DNA of 64,000 nucleotides, taken from the NCBI GenBank assembly GCA_018340805.1, contig JACMZG010000008.1, positions 54,840,840 to 54,904,839 on the forward strand. The letters run 5' to 3'. Every line of letters starts with the position of its first letter. The stretch's first letter is position 1. This document shows positions 36,772-48,700 of this stretch, piece after piece. The notes below the pieces were generated by a model. The model worked only from the letters and a program-made list of their open reading frames with translations, searched no databases and was not told where the DNA came from. The position numbers and the translations under genes are program-made. This DNA is from Microvelia longipes (lineage: Eukaryota; Arthropoda; Insecta; Hemiptera; Veliidae).

Positions 36772-38595
36772 TTATTTTATTTCTAATAAATGTTTTTTTA
36801 GATTTACTTTGAAAGTGTTTATTTTGGAGTCTGTGCTTTGAAGTTCAGGAGGTAGTTTATTGTACAGGTTAACTGCCCGGTAAGACCAATGCCGTTGAGC
36901 CATAGATGTTCTGCAAACTACAGACGCATACAATCCTTTAGCTAAGCTTCTTGTGTGAGCTTCATGATCTATTTTTTTTAAGTCGTGTTTTCCTTCTCTA
37001 AGATGTACTAGGCATTTATAGTCATAAGCTTGCTCAAGAGTCATGATAAACAGTTTCTTAAACAAACCTTCTGTGTGTTCCGTGGTTTTTTTATTAAGAA
37101 TTATTCTTATGAATGCTTTTTTTCTGATAAATATTTGTTCTTTGATAGTTTGGCATGCTGCTCCCCAAGCTAGTAGTCCATATTGTATTATTGAGTCTAC
37201 TAGTCCAAAATATAATATTCTTTTTTGTTGTACATTCAAGATATTTTTCAATTTAGAGAATATGAAGGTTAATTTTCTCAGTTTAACATTTAAATTTGTG
37301 ATGTGGGGTTTCCAATTCAATGAACTGTCAATCATGACTCCCAAATACTTAACATTTTGTACCCACTCTATATGGGGACATTGGCAGTTATCTAACAAAT
37401 TTAAGCACTTATTATTATGAATTTTTATTTTTGGTAGTACCGGATGAGAAGACCAATGTAGAGCGTAAGTCATGGCACAGGTTTTCTTAACACTTATGGT
37501 TAATTCATTTGTGTCAAACCAAGTTTTAATTCTATTTATTCGTTTCTCAGCCAAGTCTCTACTATCCTCCCAGTCACTGGCCTCGCAAAGCAACACCAAA
37601 TCATCTGCAAACCCAATTATTTCAAATTTCTTAGCTAATTTTTTATTGAGATTTAATTGTTGACTCGCACTGTTATCTGGCTGATTTTTGGCAATACCAA
37701 ATACTGAATTTATAAATATTATAAATAATAAAGGTCCTAATACCGTTCCTTGAGGGATAGAGTACTTGGCTGAGAACCCATCACCTATTTTGTTATTTAA
37801 TTTCACCATGTACATCCTATTTTTTAAATAACTCTCGAACCATTTCATCACTGTCCCAGATATGCCAATATTTTTCATAGCAGCTATTAATTTTTTATGT
37901 GAGACACTATCAAAAGCTTTTGCTAGGTCTATATACACTGCTATTGGTTTAAGTCCTTTATCTAAACTATCTGTTATGAATGTTGTTACTGTGTTTATTG
38001 CATCTTGTGTATTTAAATTATTTTGAAATCCAAATTGGAATTTAGAAATTATGTTATGAGTGTTCAGGAATTTGTTAAGTTGTTTTTTGATGATTTTTTC
38101 TAATATTTTTGCTATATTTGAGACAAGTGAAATAGGTCGATAGTTATTTGGATCATTCGTTGGGCCTGATTTATGTATAGGATGTACAATGGCAAATTTT
38201 AACTGTTCTGGAAATATCCCCTGCTCAAAACTAGACTTAGCTAGATGGCACAAAGGAAGTATAAGAGTGTTTATATTTTGTTTTATCATTGGTACAGTGA
38301 TACGATCAATGCCTGGAGATGATTTCCCTTTAAGTTCATTCACTGCCTCCCTTATATCTTTTTCTGTTATCTTATTAATAGTTGACCATGGCTCATAAGG
38401 TAAAGTTTGATTTTTCAATATTTTTAGTTCTCTGTTGTTGTTTAGTTTTGATGCCATTTTTTCTCCTACAGTAGTAAAATATTTTCCCATAAGATTAGAT
38501 CCATCTTTTGGATTTTTTAAAGTATCAAGTATTTTGCCATCTTCATTAATAAGTTCAGTGATAACATTTTTATCTTTTTGATTGCTATTTGTCAT
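36772..38595 (-). pseudogene. LINE ORF2 reverse transcriptase portion
   Basis: 607 codons open from an internal Met. RT motifs in order by residue: SPGIDRIT (93-100), NNYRPISLVS (150-159), AVYIDLAKAFDSV with the first catalytic Asp (219-231), IPQGTVLGPLLF (280-291), FADDLVLL with the catalytic Asp pair (329-336), then VKYLGVMIDS in the thumb. The C-terminus has RAVNLYNKLPPELQ, a conserved tail in Jockey/CR1-like proteins. It would copy the element's RNA at a nicked chromosomal target. The real reading frame extends upstream through an in-frame TAG at 38611-38613 into the next segment. The catalytic residues are intact. Confidence 0.9.
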
Positions 38596-38610
38596 TTTAT
38601 TAACTTCATT

Positions 38611-38967
38611 CTAGACCTTGGTCATATCACTGTCACAATTTTCAATTTTTTCTCTGTAATATTCTTTTTTAGTTTTTTTTAGTAGTAAATCTAGTTTTTT
38701 GCAGTATTTTTTACAATAAATTAAAAACTTATCATTCTTGGTTTGTGTTAATGATTTTTTTAGTAATTTTTCTTTTTTCCTTATAGAGACTACCAGCCCA
38801 TGTGTGATCCAAGGCTGCAACTTTATAAACTTTCTTTTTGGTGGACCAATTTCATTTATTTCCGTGCTTTGAGCAATTAATATATTAATTCTGTTTAGAA
38901 AGTTGCTAGTCGCTTTGTTTACATCAGACTCATTAATGCAATCTTCCCAATTTTCTTGGTCTAGCAT
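38611..38967 (-). pseudogene. LINE ORF2 linker between endonuclease and RT
   Basis: 118 codons in the same frame as the RT segment, ending at TAG (DMTKV-stop-NEVNKMTNSN). It contains a lysine-rich stretch (FIKLQPWITHGLVVSIRKKEKLLKKS) that matches the usual region between EEP and RT domains. The stop is the only break between this piece and the RT frame, so a single substitution disabled the protein here, or there is one base error. Confidence 0.85.
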
Positions 38968-39797
38968 ATTTTTAATTTTTCATTATTAATTTTTTCATAT
39001 TTAATTGGCTTTCTATTTAATATATATTCATAGTTTATTAGAGGATTACGCTTAATTTTGAAGTTAAATATAATAGAATAGTGGTCGGTTATAAATGTTT
39101 TTAATACAAGTGCTTTGATTTTGCTAACTAATGGCTCTGATGTAAACAAATGATCAATAGTTGTCTTACTGTGCAAACTTACTCTGGTATACTCATTGAC
39201 AAAAGATATTAATTTATTTTCAGACATTATATCGAGATATGACTCCTCATCTTTATTAAGTTCATTGTTTATATTAATATCTAAATTAATATCTCCAACA
39301 ATAATTTTATTAAACTGCTTATCTTGGTCTAGTAAATCTTTAAGTTCAGTTAGATATGTGTTGACATTGCCACTTGGTGACCTATATAAAGCAAGCATTA
39401 ATAAATTATATTTTTTAATCTTTATTTCTATGCAATTGCAATTTGTTAATATCTTTTCATTTATTACAATATCAGACATTAACTCCTGTTTTATATATAT
39501 CACCAGACCACTATTTTGGTTAAAATTATTGTTGGTTACTATGGTCTCATATCCTTTAATACTAAACAAATTTATATCTATTTTGTTGATTCTTGCTTCA
39601 GATAAAATAATAAAATCGAAATTACCATTTAACTCCTTGATTTTGATACAGAATTCATCAAAGTTTTTATTGATGCTTCTTATATTCATGTGTATAACTT
39701 TTAAAGTATTTTGTTCAGATAAGATGTGTCTTGGTGTTAAAGTTATACTGTTATCTCTAGTTAATTCTATATTTTCTAATACCTCTATTTGCTGCAT
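38961..39797 (-). pseudogene. LINE ORF2 endonuclease (EEP/APE type)
   Basis: 278 codons. Motifs in order: HMNIRSINKNFDEF near the N-terminus, FIILSEARI with the metal-binding Glu, ALYRSPSGNVNTYL, VGDINLDI with the Asp-Asn pair of the active site, TTIDHLFT and ITDHYSIIF with the final catalytic Asp-His. It would nick target DNA to prime reverse transcription. It runs out of frame at a stop (38961-38963) overlapping the next segment by a few bases. A shift in the A-rich run around 38967-38975 joins the two. The start Met at 39797 follows about 65 bases of non-coding sequence after the upstream frame. Confidence 0.88.
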
Positions 39798-39862
39798 GAC
39801 AAATTTATTTTAGGTTGTTAAGAAAAAGGTGGTATTTAGTTTAATTTATGATTATATATTTA

Positions 39863-40008
39863 TTACAGAATTACATGTGCATATTTCTTGTGTTGGTTAT
39901 TTAAATAACCACATTTGTTGAACTGTTGAACTAATTTATCATTTAGTTCAAGCCCCACTATATTTATCAGATCTGGACACTGGATGTCTAAAAAAAAATA
40001 TCATCATC
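39863..40008 (-). pseudogene. Possible LINE ORF1 C-terminal end
   Basis: A minus-strand frame of about 48 codons, beginning DDDIFFLDIQCPDLIN and ending KYAHVIL before a TAA at 39863-39865. It has protein-like composition and sits just upstream of ORF2 in the same orientation. It is too short to show a zinc knuckle or RRM and is broken upstream, so its identity as ORF1 is inferred from position. Confidence 0.35.
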
Positions 40009-42016
40009 CCTAAGTTAGTTTTTGGAAAAGACGTCGGATAGAGAGTGATTGATTGATTACTGATTTATTTAACCAAGCCGAATTAAGACCAGATGGTTCT
40101 CTCTTCCATTTAACATGGATAAAGTTTCAGCCCATTTGTGTATTAAAATTACATAGTATACAATATTACAACGTATATTGTAAAATTAACTTTTTTATAA
40201 AATACTAAAATGTCAAATATACTTCTTACTTTCTAAATCCTTAACTAAAGTTATTTATTAGCTAATTTCTTTTTATTATTGTTAATTTATTACACAGTAT
40301 AAAGTTTGCGAGAGACACCAAACAATTGCTTCCTAGTCAAGCCATGAATGATAGCTCGGCGTGGATAAAGTAAAATTATTAGTAACATAATGTGATGGAT
40401 CTAGAAAATAAAATTAGATGGATTAATTATAATATGAATAAAACTTAATAATAATTTATTCTCATAATTAATATTAAGAGAGTGAGAGAGAGAGAGGGTA
40501 TGTGTGTTTGTGTTTGTGTATTCCAAAAAACCACTTGGAGACAGTGTTTTGTTTTGAAACGATTAGTGTCTGGTGCATTTTGGCTGTAGAAAATATTAGT
40601 AAAATATTTATGGCTTCACAAATTGAGTAATTTAATAAAACTTATAATATTTAATCGCACTATAAACCTATGAAATCTTTGAACTATTTTTAAAATTTGC
40701 ACTTAATCTTTTCTATATTACACATATATACATTATACATAGATAAAAATAAATAATATAATATAGAAAACAATAAATAATCAATACACTTAAATAAAAC
40801 AATGCACAAATACAATGAGCTTATGTTATATTTAGTTCACCTTTATTCTATTTCTTCTATTTCATTGTATTCTATTTTATATACTTAATTTATTGATTAT
40901 CATATTTCATTTTTTATAAATGCTCATCACCCTATTATTATATAAATAAATAAAATAAAATGTAAGAATAACATAAAGCCCAATCAAAAAATATTGAACT
41001 AAAAAATCACAATGAACATAATATCAAAATAAAACCAAGTAAGAATTTACTATAATAACCAAAAGTTATTATAATATAATACGTATGTGTAAGTTTGCTC
41101 ATCCTTAGCTTGTTAAGGTTGTCAAGTGCTATAAGGTTGTCTAAGTGGTATCACAATGGTCAAGCTAAGGTTCATCTTAGATTGTAGAAAAATCCCCATT
41201 TCTCCGGTTTTAAAAATTCAGATTAGCTAGCTTCTCCGAAAAATGAAAGGTTGTCAATGCATAAGGTGACATTACTTTTGACTCACCTCGCACGTAAAAA
41301 CATAGTAAAGGAAAGTGAAATGCTACTCTGTCATATCACAGATGAAACCTCATTTTTGAAAATTCAGTCTCTAACATTACTTTTCTTCATCAAATTTCTA
41401 ATGTCACATTTCTACAACCAAATTTTTAATTTAATAAAAGGAAGAAAGAAATAAGGGACGGTAGTTGATTAGACTTGTATAAAGTGTTCTCCCACTGGGT
41501 ATAAGGTATTGTAAAATGAAAAGCAAACTCGAGAACCAAGGAAACCAAGGTGAGTAATTCAACTTCAGCTTTTATAAACCCTTCCTTCTGCTAGTAGTGA
41601 TTATTTAACCTCAAAACAACTTCCTCTCTGCTACACCAGCCATAACCCATTCATATTAACTAAGAATAATAACTCTGCAATGTATAAGGCTCAGTGGCCG
41701 TTTATCTTTTAAATTAAATTCAAAGGAAGTAAATAAAGGAGACCTTTAATTTCACATACTTCAAATGATAATGGCTACAGTAACCCCTAAAATTATAACG
41801 TTTACAATGAATCACAAAATCAATGACTACAAAGTTTCCCATCTTTAGGAAGATACATAATTTATACAGGTATACAATCATTCTTGTGACTCAGGTCTTA
41901 CTTTTTAGGAAGAAAGGGTTAAGAGGCAGATGAATTATTAAAACGGACATAGAATTATAAGATAAATGTGGAACTGTCAAATGGATTTAAGGTGAAGATA
42001 ATAAAAGCGGGTAAAT
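40009..42016. other. AT-rich non-coding stretch
   Basis: A short GA run (40481-40498) leads into a GT-rich patch. The plus frame at 41251-41454 has no domain. No gene supported. Confidence 0.5.
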
Positions 42017-42459
42017 CTTCGGTATACGGTGCACCCTGTTATCAATACTATATATCGATATATTTTTAGTTTAGAGATGTGACGTAGGAATAATCGATAT
42101 ATGCCTTTTATTTTGCGTTTATGAACATATTTTATTATTTTTTTAAATGTTTTTTTGTTGTTTGTGTTTTTTTTATTTGTTGTAAAATGGTTTATAACTA
42201 TTTTCATATTTTTTTATGTTTTTATAATGTTTTAACTATGTTTTCATAAGAATAATCGATGATGCACCACATCTAATTTTATGTTACGCGTATTTTTTTC
42301 GTATTTTTGTGTTTGTTATTTTCAGGTTTTTTATTATATTTTGTTGTTAATGTTTTCATTTATTTGTTGTATTGTTTTTTTCAGTTCTCGTTTACGTGTC
42401 GCGTAACTAAAAATATATCGATATATAGTATTGATAACAGGGTGCACCGTATACCGAAG
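42017..42459. mobile_element. 443-bp MITE-like element with perfect 55-bp TIRs
   Basis: The 55-base termini are perfect complements (42017-42071 and 42405-42459). The outer part is cttcggtatacggtgcaccc and the inner part contains tatatcgatatatttttag. The interior is T-rich, with further aatcgatatatgc and aatcgatgatgcacc blocks. No clear target-site duplication or transposase, so the superfamily is open. The minus frame at 41977-42207 overlapping the left arm is not a gene. The perfect arms suggest recent activity or gene conversion. Confidence 0.8.
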
Positions 42460-43956
42460 TTCAGCCTAAAAGCGTTGTAAAATAAGGTGAATCATTGTGA
42501 AGTAAATAAAGCGTAAATATGAAACACTATGAGACAGATGATTGAAGTTAGTTATATGAAGCATCGGGAGATAGATAAAGCATTATGAGAAAAATGAACC
42601 GTTGTGAGGCAAATAAAGCGTTTAGATGAAGCATTAGATAACAGATGAAACATCTGTCTATCTAGGGATTTATAGATGGAATTGTGTAAAACAAATTTAT
42701 TGAAGTTAGGTTAATGAAGCTTGCGTTCCTTAGTGTGTCTTTTGAGTAAAATTGTAAGAAAAAACGTGGTACTTCGCTGGGCTATCTACATGACCACAAA
42801 ACAAATATTTATCATAGTTAACCAAACCCAGATTATTAGAGTATTCTGGCTTATTAACAACGTATCATCTTGGTCACACGATAAGAAGGTAAGGATTTAC
42901 AGGCAGTACATATATTGAGCCATGTCTAAGGACTCATAATTTTCTGTAGCATCAATACGTCAACATTAACACATTATTTATTGAACAACACGTCATTAAC
43001 CACCATGATCTTTAACCGCAAGTAAATGAACATTTATGAAATAAATGCACAACACACAATAAACCTTAATTGTGGTAATTAACCCATTTTCAGCGAAGAC
43101 CCTAATTAATTACTAATATTGCGAATTACAGCAGTGAATAATTCAAGAAGAAAAACTAAAAGACACAAATAATAATTAGCAGTAAAAATGTTTATAACAA
43201 TTGCACTTAAAAAAAATGTGAATTATTATAATCACACAAAGAGGGGTAATTACCTTAATGGGCCAGATAATGGACGGAAACCGGATTTTTAATTTGCACT
43301 AATGAGTATAAAGCTCATATAAAAAAACCGAGAACATAAAAAGACTTACATTTATTATACCGACGACACTGTTTGAAAATGGTTTCATTGTTTATGCCTT
43401 TCTGGATTTAATTTAAGATATTATCTTTTAAAATAATATACCTATGGAGTTACAACATTCGCAACTCTTTGTAAGGTTGCAAAAATATTAAAATTACACC
43501 AATTAAAACTAGGTAATTAGGGTTTGAATGAAATTTGCCACTGAACACAATTTACAACTGTTTTTAAATCAATTTCACGTTAAAACTTAATGTGTTTACG
43601 TTTTAACTGATGCTATAAGGTCACGTGTTGTAAAATACAATTTATTTATATAACCTTGATACAACAAATTTTGCTACTATTGAAAACGATATGAAATTTA
43701 AAGACTATATATGAATTAATAAATAACAAAATGTTTTAAAACATATATATTTTAATTTAAATTTAAATATACAACGTTTTGAAATGAAAATATTACACTT
43801 ATATCTCTGCTTAGAAAAAAACTTCCGTATTAGTGTAAGAACGAGCGTCACTTTAGATATGGGGATGAACATGCAAATTTTTCGTGAACAAGTTACAGGT
43901 CCAGCGGCATTTCAAATCAATCAAAAAACTTAGTCAACAATGTTGTTTAAAAAGAT
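42460..43956. other. AT-rich non-coding stretch
   Basis: The first 200 bases hold decayed repeats of a gaagcattatgagaca-like phrase (42480-42660); nothing else recognised. Confidence 0.45.
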
Positions 43957-43959
43957 ATA

Positions 43960-45102
43960 GGCCCGTATTCAAAGACGTTTCCTAACATTTTCCTAACATT
44001 TTCCTAACATTTTCCTAACTTTTTCCTAACTTTTTCCTAACATTTTCCTAACTTTTTCCTAACATTTTCCTAACATTCTCCTAACTTTTTCCTAACATTT
44101 TCCTAACTCCTAACATTCTTCTAACATTCTCCTATCGTGTTTTAAAAGTCTTTTAGAGGCTTTGCATGATTTTATTTAGTAAGAACCTAAGGTAGTTAAG
44201 TCAAAAAGTGATACTATTGTAAGTAACGTAATATATCGCAAAATATCAATGTTATTCACTTATTACCTGGATTTACGACACACTTTGTCATAAACAACAA
44301 TGCGGCCTTGCTTTGGCGAATGTTAAATATATTAGAAACTTTATTTACATATGTTTTCAGTAAACAGTAGAGTTAATACAAATACAATGTTCAATTATTG
44401 TAACAGCTTTCATAAATAAAGCAGTATCAAGCGTTTCAAGTTTGAACGTGGACCAGGTTGTACGAATCCAAAGGTGTCTAAATGAAGACTTGTTAATCAG
44501 TGCAACACTGTTTCATTTTGCTAAATCATTTACACAATTTTGTTTTTCGTATTTTGTCATCAAATTCATTTTGTTTGTGTAAAATGTTTTTGGTATAATA
44601 ATGGCTGAATTATTCACACCGGACCAACTGAATTTCACAACAGACGATAGAAAATAAAAATCTGATTGTGTTAAAAGAATTTCAGGGTAAACTCCCTAAT
44701 AGTAAAGTAAGTGGATTAACAGTAACTTATATTATGTAAATTTATGTAGATAGTTATTAATACGACAAAGTGTGTCGTAAATCCAGGTAATAAGTTAATA
44801 ACATAGATATTTTGCGATATATTACGTTATTTACAATGGTATCACTTTTTGACTTAACTACCTTAGGTTCTTACTAAAAAAAATCATGCGAAGCCTCTAA
44901 ATGACTTTTAAAACACGGGAACGATCATTTAAATTTCGTGGCTTAAAAACATTTCTTTTACCTAAACCTAAGGTGAGTGTTAGGAGAATGTTAGGAAATG
45001 TTAGGAAAAAGTTAGGTTAGGAAAATGTTAGGAAAAGTTAGGTGTTAGGAAAATGTTAGGAAAATTAGGAAAATGTTAGGAAAACGTCTTTGAATACGGG
45101 CC
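43960..45102. mobile_element. Long-TIR element with 11-bp subterminal repeats (PIF/Harbinger-like?)
   Basis: Begins GGCCCGTATTCAAAGACGTT and ends with the complement, flanked on both sides by ATA (43957-43959, 45103-45105), a likely 3-bp target duplication. Just inside each end are tandem 11-base units (ttttcctaaca or variant), about 15 on the left (43978-44135) and about 10 on the right (44980-45085, complement). The arms then keep pairing over about 170 more bases (for example acgacacactttgtc near 44276 and its complement near 44764). A 3-bp AT-only duplication suggests PIF/Harbinger, but this is not proven. Confidence 0.75.
44601..44710 (+). pseudogene. Relic first coding exon inside the TIR element
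   Basis: From ATG 44601 the frame reads MAELFTPDQLNFTTDDRK and stops. After a shift in the A-run (about 44651-44660) it continues LIVLKEFQGKLPNSK and meets AAA|GTAAGT, a consensus splice donor (GT at 44707). The protein-like pattern followed by a donor suggests the remnant of an exon from the autonomous parent, possibly its DNA-binding partner protein. Too short to assign a domain. Confidence 0.35.
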
Positions 45103-45221
45103 ATAGCCTCAAGATAAGATAAAAACATTATTGGGCTCATTTCATTATTGGATCTCATTGCATAACACTACTTGGACCTAGCTTGGTTCTAAAACCACTT
45201 TTTTACCTTTATTTATATACA

Positions 45222-45332
<111 letters not shown>

Positions 45333-45333
45333 C

Positions 45334-45393
45334 AATGGTGCATTTGATAAGCATGTCACACATATTTGACATCCACTAATATTTCAAATAGGG
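45334..45393 (+). repeat. Microsatellite-linked dispersed sequence, copy 1
   Basis: The block starting aatggtgcatttgataagca and continuing to ctaatattt directly follows a (TA)n tract. It recurs at 55752-55800, also directly after (TA)n. This looks like a terminus of a repeat family that carries or targets TA microsatellites. Confidence 0.7.
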
Positions 45394-47974
45394 CAAAGGG
45401 AGATAGCAATATACGAGATAGATTACATTAGATCATAATGTCTCTATAAAACTATGAAAGTGTATGTTTTGCCAATATTACTTAAAGAAATGCAGTTAAA
45501 ATATGCTTTTAGAAAAAATATCAAATCGTATTTTCCTAAGTTACTTTTTTAATAGCATATTTTCAACTTTATAAATAAAATGAGAAAAGTTAAAAAAAAA
45601 AAATGATATAGAAAATAGCCAATAAGAATATGTAATATTAAAAGGATTTAGATTCTACGATCAAGAGAAAAAAGAAAAACTTTTTTTATCCATATAGTAT
45701 GAGATCGAATAAATAACTATTTAACTTCTTTCGAAGGTATCTCTTGGGTATCTATCAAGCCACACGTTGTATATTGATACGCGAAATTAGTCATCTTGAA
45801 TCCAGAAAAGCTAAAAAATCGAGTACAGGGTACTTCAAAATGTTTCCTTGCAACTTGGGACTCCCCTTGCTTGTCCTAAGAAGGAGATAGAAGCAGGCGA
45901 AGCGAAACGTTTGTGAAAAAATGTGTAATAAAATTATTCAATCTTTAGAAGTTAAATCATACAACTTAACAATCCCCTAATAAATTATTTGGACATTTTT
46001 TTTTTTGCATTACTTTTAAGTACGTCATATAAAAGAACACCCCATAAAATATTAGAATGAAAAAACTTATACTTATGATGATACAGCAAAAAGTGAAAAA
46101 TATATTTAAACATGTTTTTTGGCGGGAAAACGACCTCGACTGCTTGTGTGACGTCAGACGTAAGAATACCGCCGTGTAGTACAATATTCACTAGAGCAAC
46201 ACTCATAATAGTTTATTCTATACTGAATACTGATGACGGCTGCAGTCATCACGTCTCTTAGGCATTGTAATATCTGGAAAAAGGAATTGTTTTGATTCAG
46301 TCTTCTTTACATTCTATCGAACTGTAATCAACTATTGACCTCACCATATTTCTTACTTAAACTCCCATCTATAACTTAAATGACCCAACCTTAAGAATGT
46401 TCTATTTTCACCCCACTCTCTCACCCATTTCCTTTCTCCACTTCTTTAAATGCTTATTTCGACTATTTAAAATTAAATTAAATATTTTTTTTACAGCTTA
46501 ATATATTTTTTAAACATATTTAATCATTTTATGAACTAAAAAAGTTTTTAAAAAAATTCAAATACTCCATTCAAAGAAATCTGTTATCTGTTCTGTTTCA
46601 TGTTAAAAATAATTTGACTTATTCGAAGCAACTGTGTGACGTAATATTTCCAAAAACTGTAAATAAAATTTAAGCATCCCTATTTTATTTTAATGGCTCT
46701 TATTTTAGTAAACATCTGTATATGATTTATAATTACATATTATTTACCGATTCGAAGTGCTTTACAAGGGATATTAAAGCACTAGTTAACAAAACAAACA
46801 TTTTTAGTAAAACATAACAGAATCTAAAAGATATTTATGTTTTTATCGTTTAAATAGAAACGATCATTTTTCTGTATAAACTTGTTAACTTAACTCTTAT
46901 CATAAAGTATTTCACAAAACCTGACTAAAACGATCCTTAAAAAGGCAAGCAGTCACAAATAAATAGCCACTGACAAAAAAAAAGTAATTAAATGCGATAA
47001 ATTAAAGCAAAGAGAAAAACAAAACGTTTACAACTATAATAAAACTCTACTTTATACAGGTTGAATTGTTTCAATTCTCGCGAGATCACGATCTGGCTAA
47101 AAGCCAAACATAATAAAAACCTCTTCTATTATCAAACTCTCTTAAAAGATTATATTTTGTAATTCCGCTGGATCGACCTCTACGAGACCCCTGCAGATAA
47201 TCAGGCGGTACGAGAACAATAGCTTTCAACGTAATTAGATTTAACACAGGGAAATATACAGTTGTACCAACTTGTTGAGTTTATCAGTTGCATTGAAATG
47301 ATAATACAACTAAAAAAAATAACATTTTTAAAAAAGAAAGTTATAACAATATATTAAAGAGGTTAAATATTTTGTATTATGTTTAAAGGTTTAAGGTGGG
47401 AATAAACAAACTTTACGAACAAACTATTAAATTGCTTTGACTACATGACTACAAACTAGTACAACTATAACACTATTTAACTCAATAACTGAACTAAAAA
47501 CAAATATCTAAGTAATACTGAACTAAGTATTAAATTAAATATGATTTTTTCAGAAATCATATTATTCGATAAATCAATTTTTATTAGATGATTTGGTGTT
47601 TCCACCTCTTCAATAATTGTTTTTGTTTATTTTACGTGAGTTTTATGTAATTATGTTTTTTAATTTACTATTGTACTCGCTTTTAATTTGTTATTGTATA
47701 TCTATGTTGCATTTTTGACAGTTGAGATACTTTCCTTGGTAAGTAACCTCATGTATTTAAATAAATAAATAAATAAAAATAGGAAAGCACTAGCTTAAAA
47801 TAAGCAACAAAGAGTCTTGTGTTTCAAGGTTTCCTTCTTGGAGGCTCTATTTTCCAGTGCTTAAATGACATTTATGGTGATCTATGTAAACTATGTTGTG
47901 AGTTATGTAAAACACTTCTTGTAATTAATTATTTCATTTCATTGAAAAAAAGAAATAAAAAATAAAAAATTAAA

Positions 47975-47975
<1 letters not shown>
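45394..47975. other. AT-rich non-coding stretch with a repeat scrap
   Basis: At 45818-45920 the phrases gtacagggtacttc and gcaggcgaagcgaaacg recall the end of the 5S-block repeat but are badly decayed. The two overlapping minus frames at 45966-46206 have no domain. A run of AAAT repeats lies at 47757-47778. No gene supported. Confidence 0.45.
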
Positions 47976-48247
<272 letters not shown>

Positions 48248-48295
48248 ATTTAGGTCTTCCGGTGTTGACCGCGTCAATGTAGATGAAGAATCCGA

Positions 48296-48327
48296 CGTTT
48301 CGCTTCCACTGTGGGAGGCATCTTCAG
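48296..48327 (-). ncRNA. Hammerhead ribozyme-like motif, left arm
   Basis: Minus strand: CTGAAGA (48327-48321, fits CUGANGA), a stem gcctcc/ggaagc with one mismatch, GAAA (48301-48298), then the self-complementary ACGT. A preceding gatgt-cct-acatc hairpin could serve as stem I. The cleavage triplet was not placed with confidence. Confidence 0.5.
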
Positions 48328-48421
48328 GGATGTAGGACATCATGGATAGAAACACAACGCTCTACAAAACTGAGTTCAGTTTTGTAGAGCATTGTGTTTC
48401 TATCTATGATGTCCTACATCC

Positions 48422-48456
48422 CTGAAGATGCCTCCACACAGTGGAAGCGAAACGTC
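48422..48456 (+). ncRNA. Hammerhead ribozyme-like motif, right arm
   Basis: Plus strand: CTGAAGA at 48422-48428, stem II as in the left arm but with a slightly different loop (cacaca), GAAA at 48449-48452, then ACGTCGG. It is the inverted twin of 48296-48327. Confidence 0.5.
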
Positions 48457-48473
48457 GGATTCTTCATCTACAT

Positions 48474-48700
48474 CAGTGGTTCCCAACCTTTTTTATACTT
48501 GGGATCCCTAAAATATTTTGAACTACTTCCCGGACCCCTTGCTATATATATATATATATTAAATTTGTTGAAATAACACACACAGAAGAAAAAAATAATT
48601 TTTTACTTTTACAATATAGTTTGTAAAATTGCTCCCGGGACCCCCTAAAAACTCATTTGGGACCCCCAAGGGGTCCCAGAACCCTGGTTGGGAACCACTG
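48474..48700. mobile_element. hAT-type MITE, 227 bp
   Basis: Perfect 15-base TIRs CAGTGGTTCCCAACC (48474-48488 and complement at 48686-48700) are flanked by a perfect 8-base duplication ATCTACAT (48466-48473 and 48701-48708). An 8-bp duplication and CAGTGGTTC-type ends are diagnostic of hAT non-autonomous elements. The interior has repeated gggacccc-like words and no ORF. It interrupts the right Penelope-type arm, so it is the younger insertion. Confidence 0.95.

Larger units (their letters stand above)
36191..40008 (-). mobile_element. Non-LTR retrotransposon (LINE), near complete
   Basis: Read on the minus strand: a possible ORF1 tail, then an endonuclease-reverse transcriptase ORF2, a ~580-base 3' UTR with a GA-rich microsatellite (36370-36440), an AATAAA signal (complement at 36214-36219) and a poly(A) tail (T run 36191-36206). 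The EEP endonuclease before RT and the poly(A) end fit the Jockey/CR1 group; I cannot settle the clade. ORF2 is broken by one frameshift (about 38965) and one TAG (38611-38613), so the insertion is young or poorly polished. The 5' end appears truncated near 40.0 kb; no target-site duplication was identified. Confidence 0.9.

Noticed and set aside
39196..39813. 205-codon plus-strand frame
   Set aside because: Antisense shadow of the LINE endonuclease frame; the same holds for the plus frames at 37043-37420, 37472-37663 and 38189-38398.
43978..44135. Possible CRISPR-like direct repeats
   Set aside because: The 11-base units are contiguous without spacers and mirrored at the other end; they are subterminal repeats of a transposon in a eukaryotic genome.
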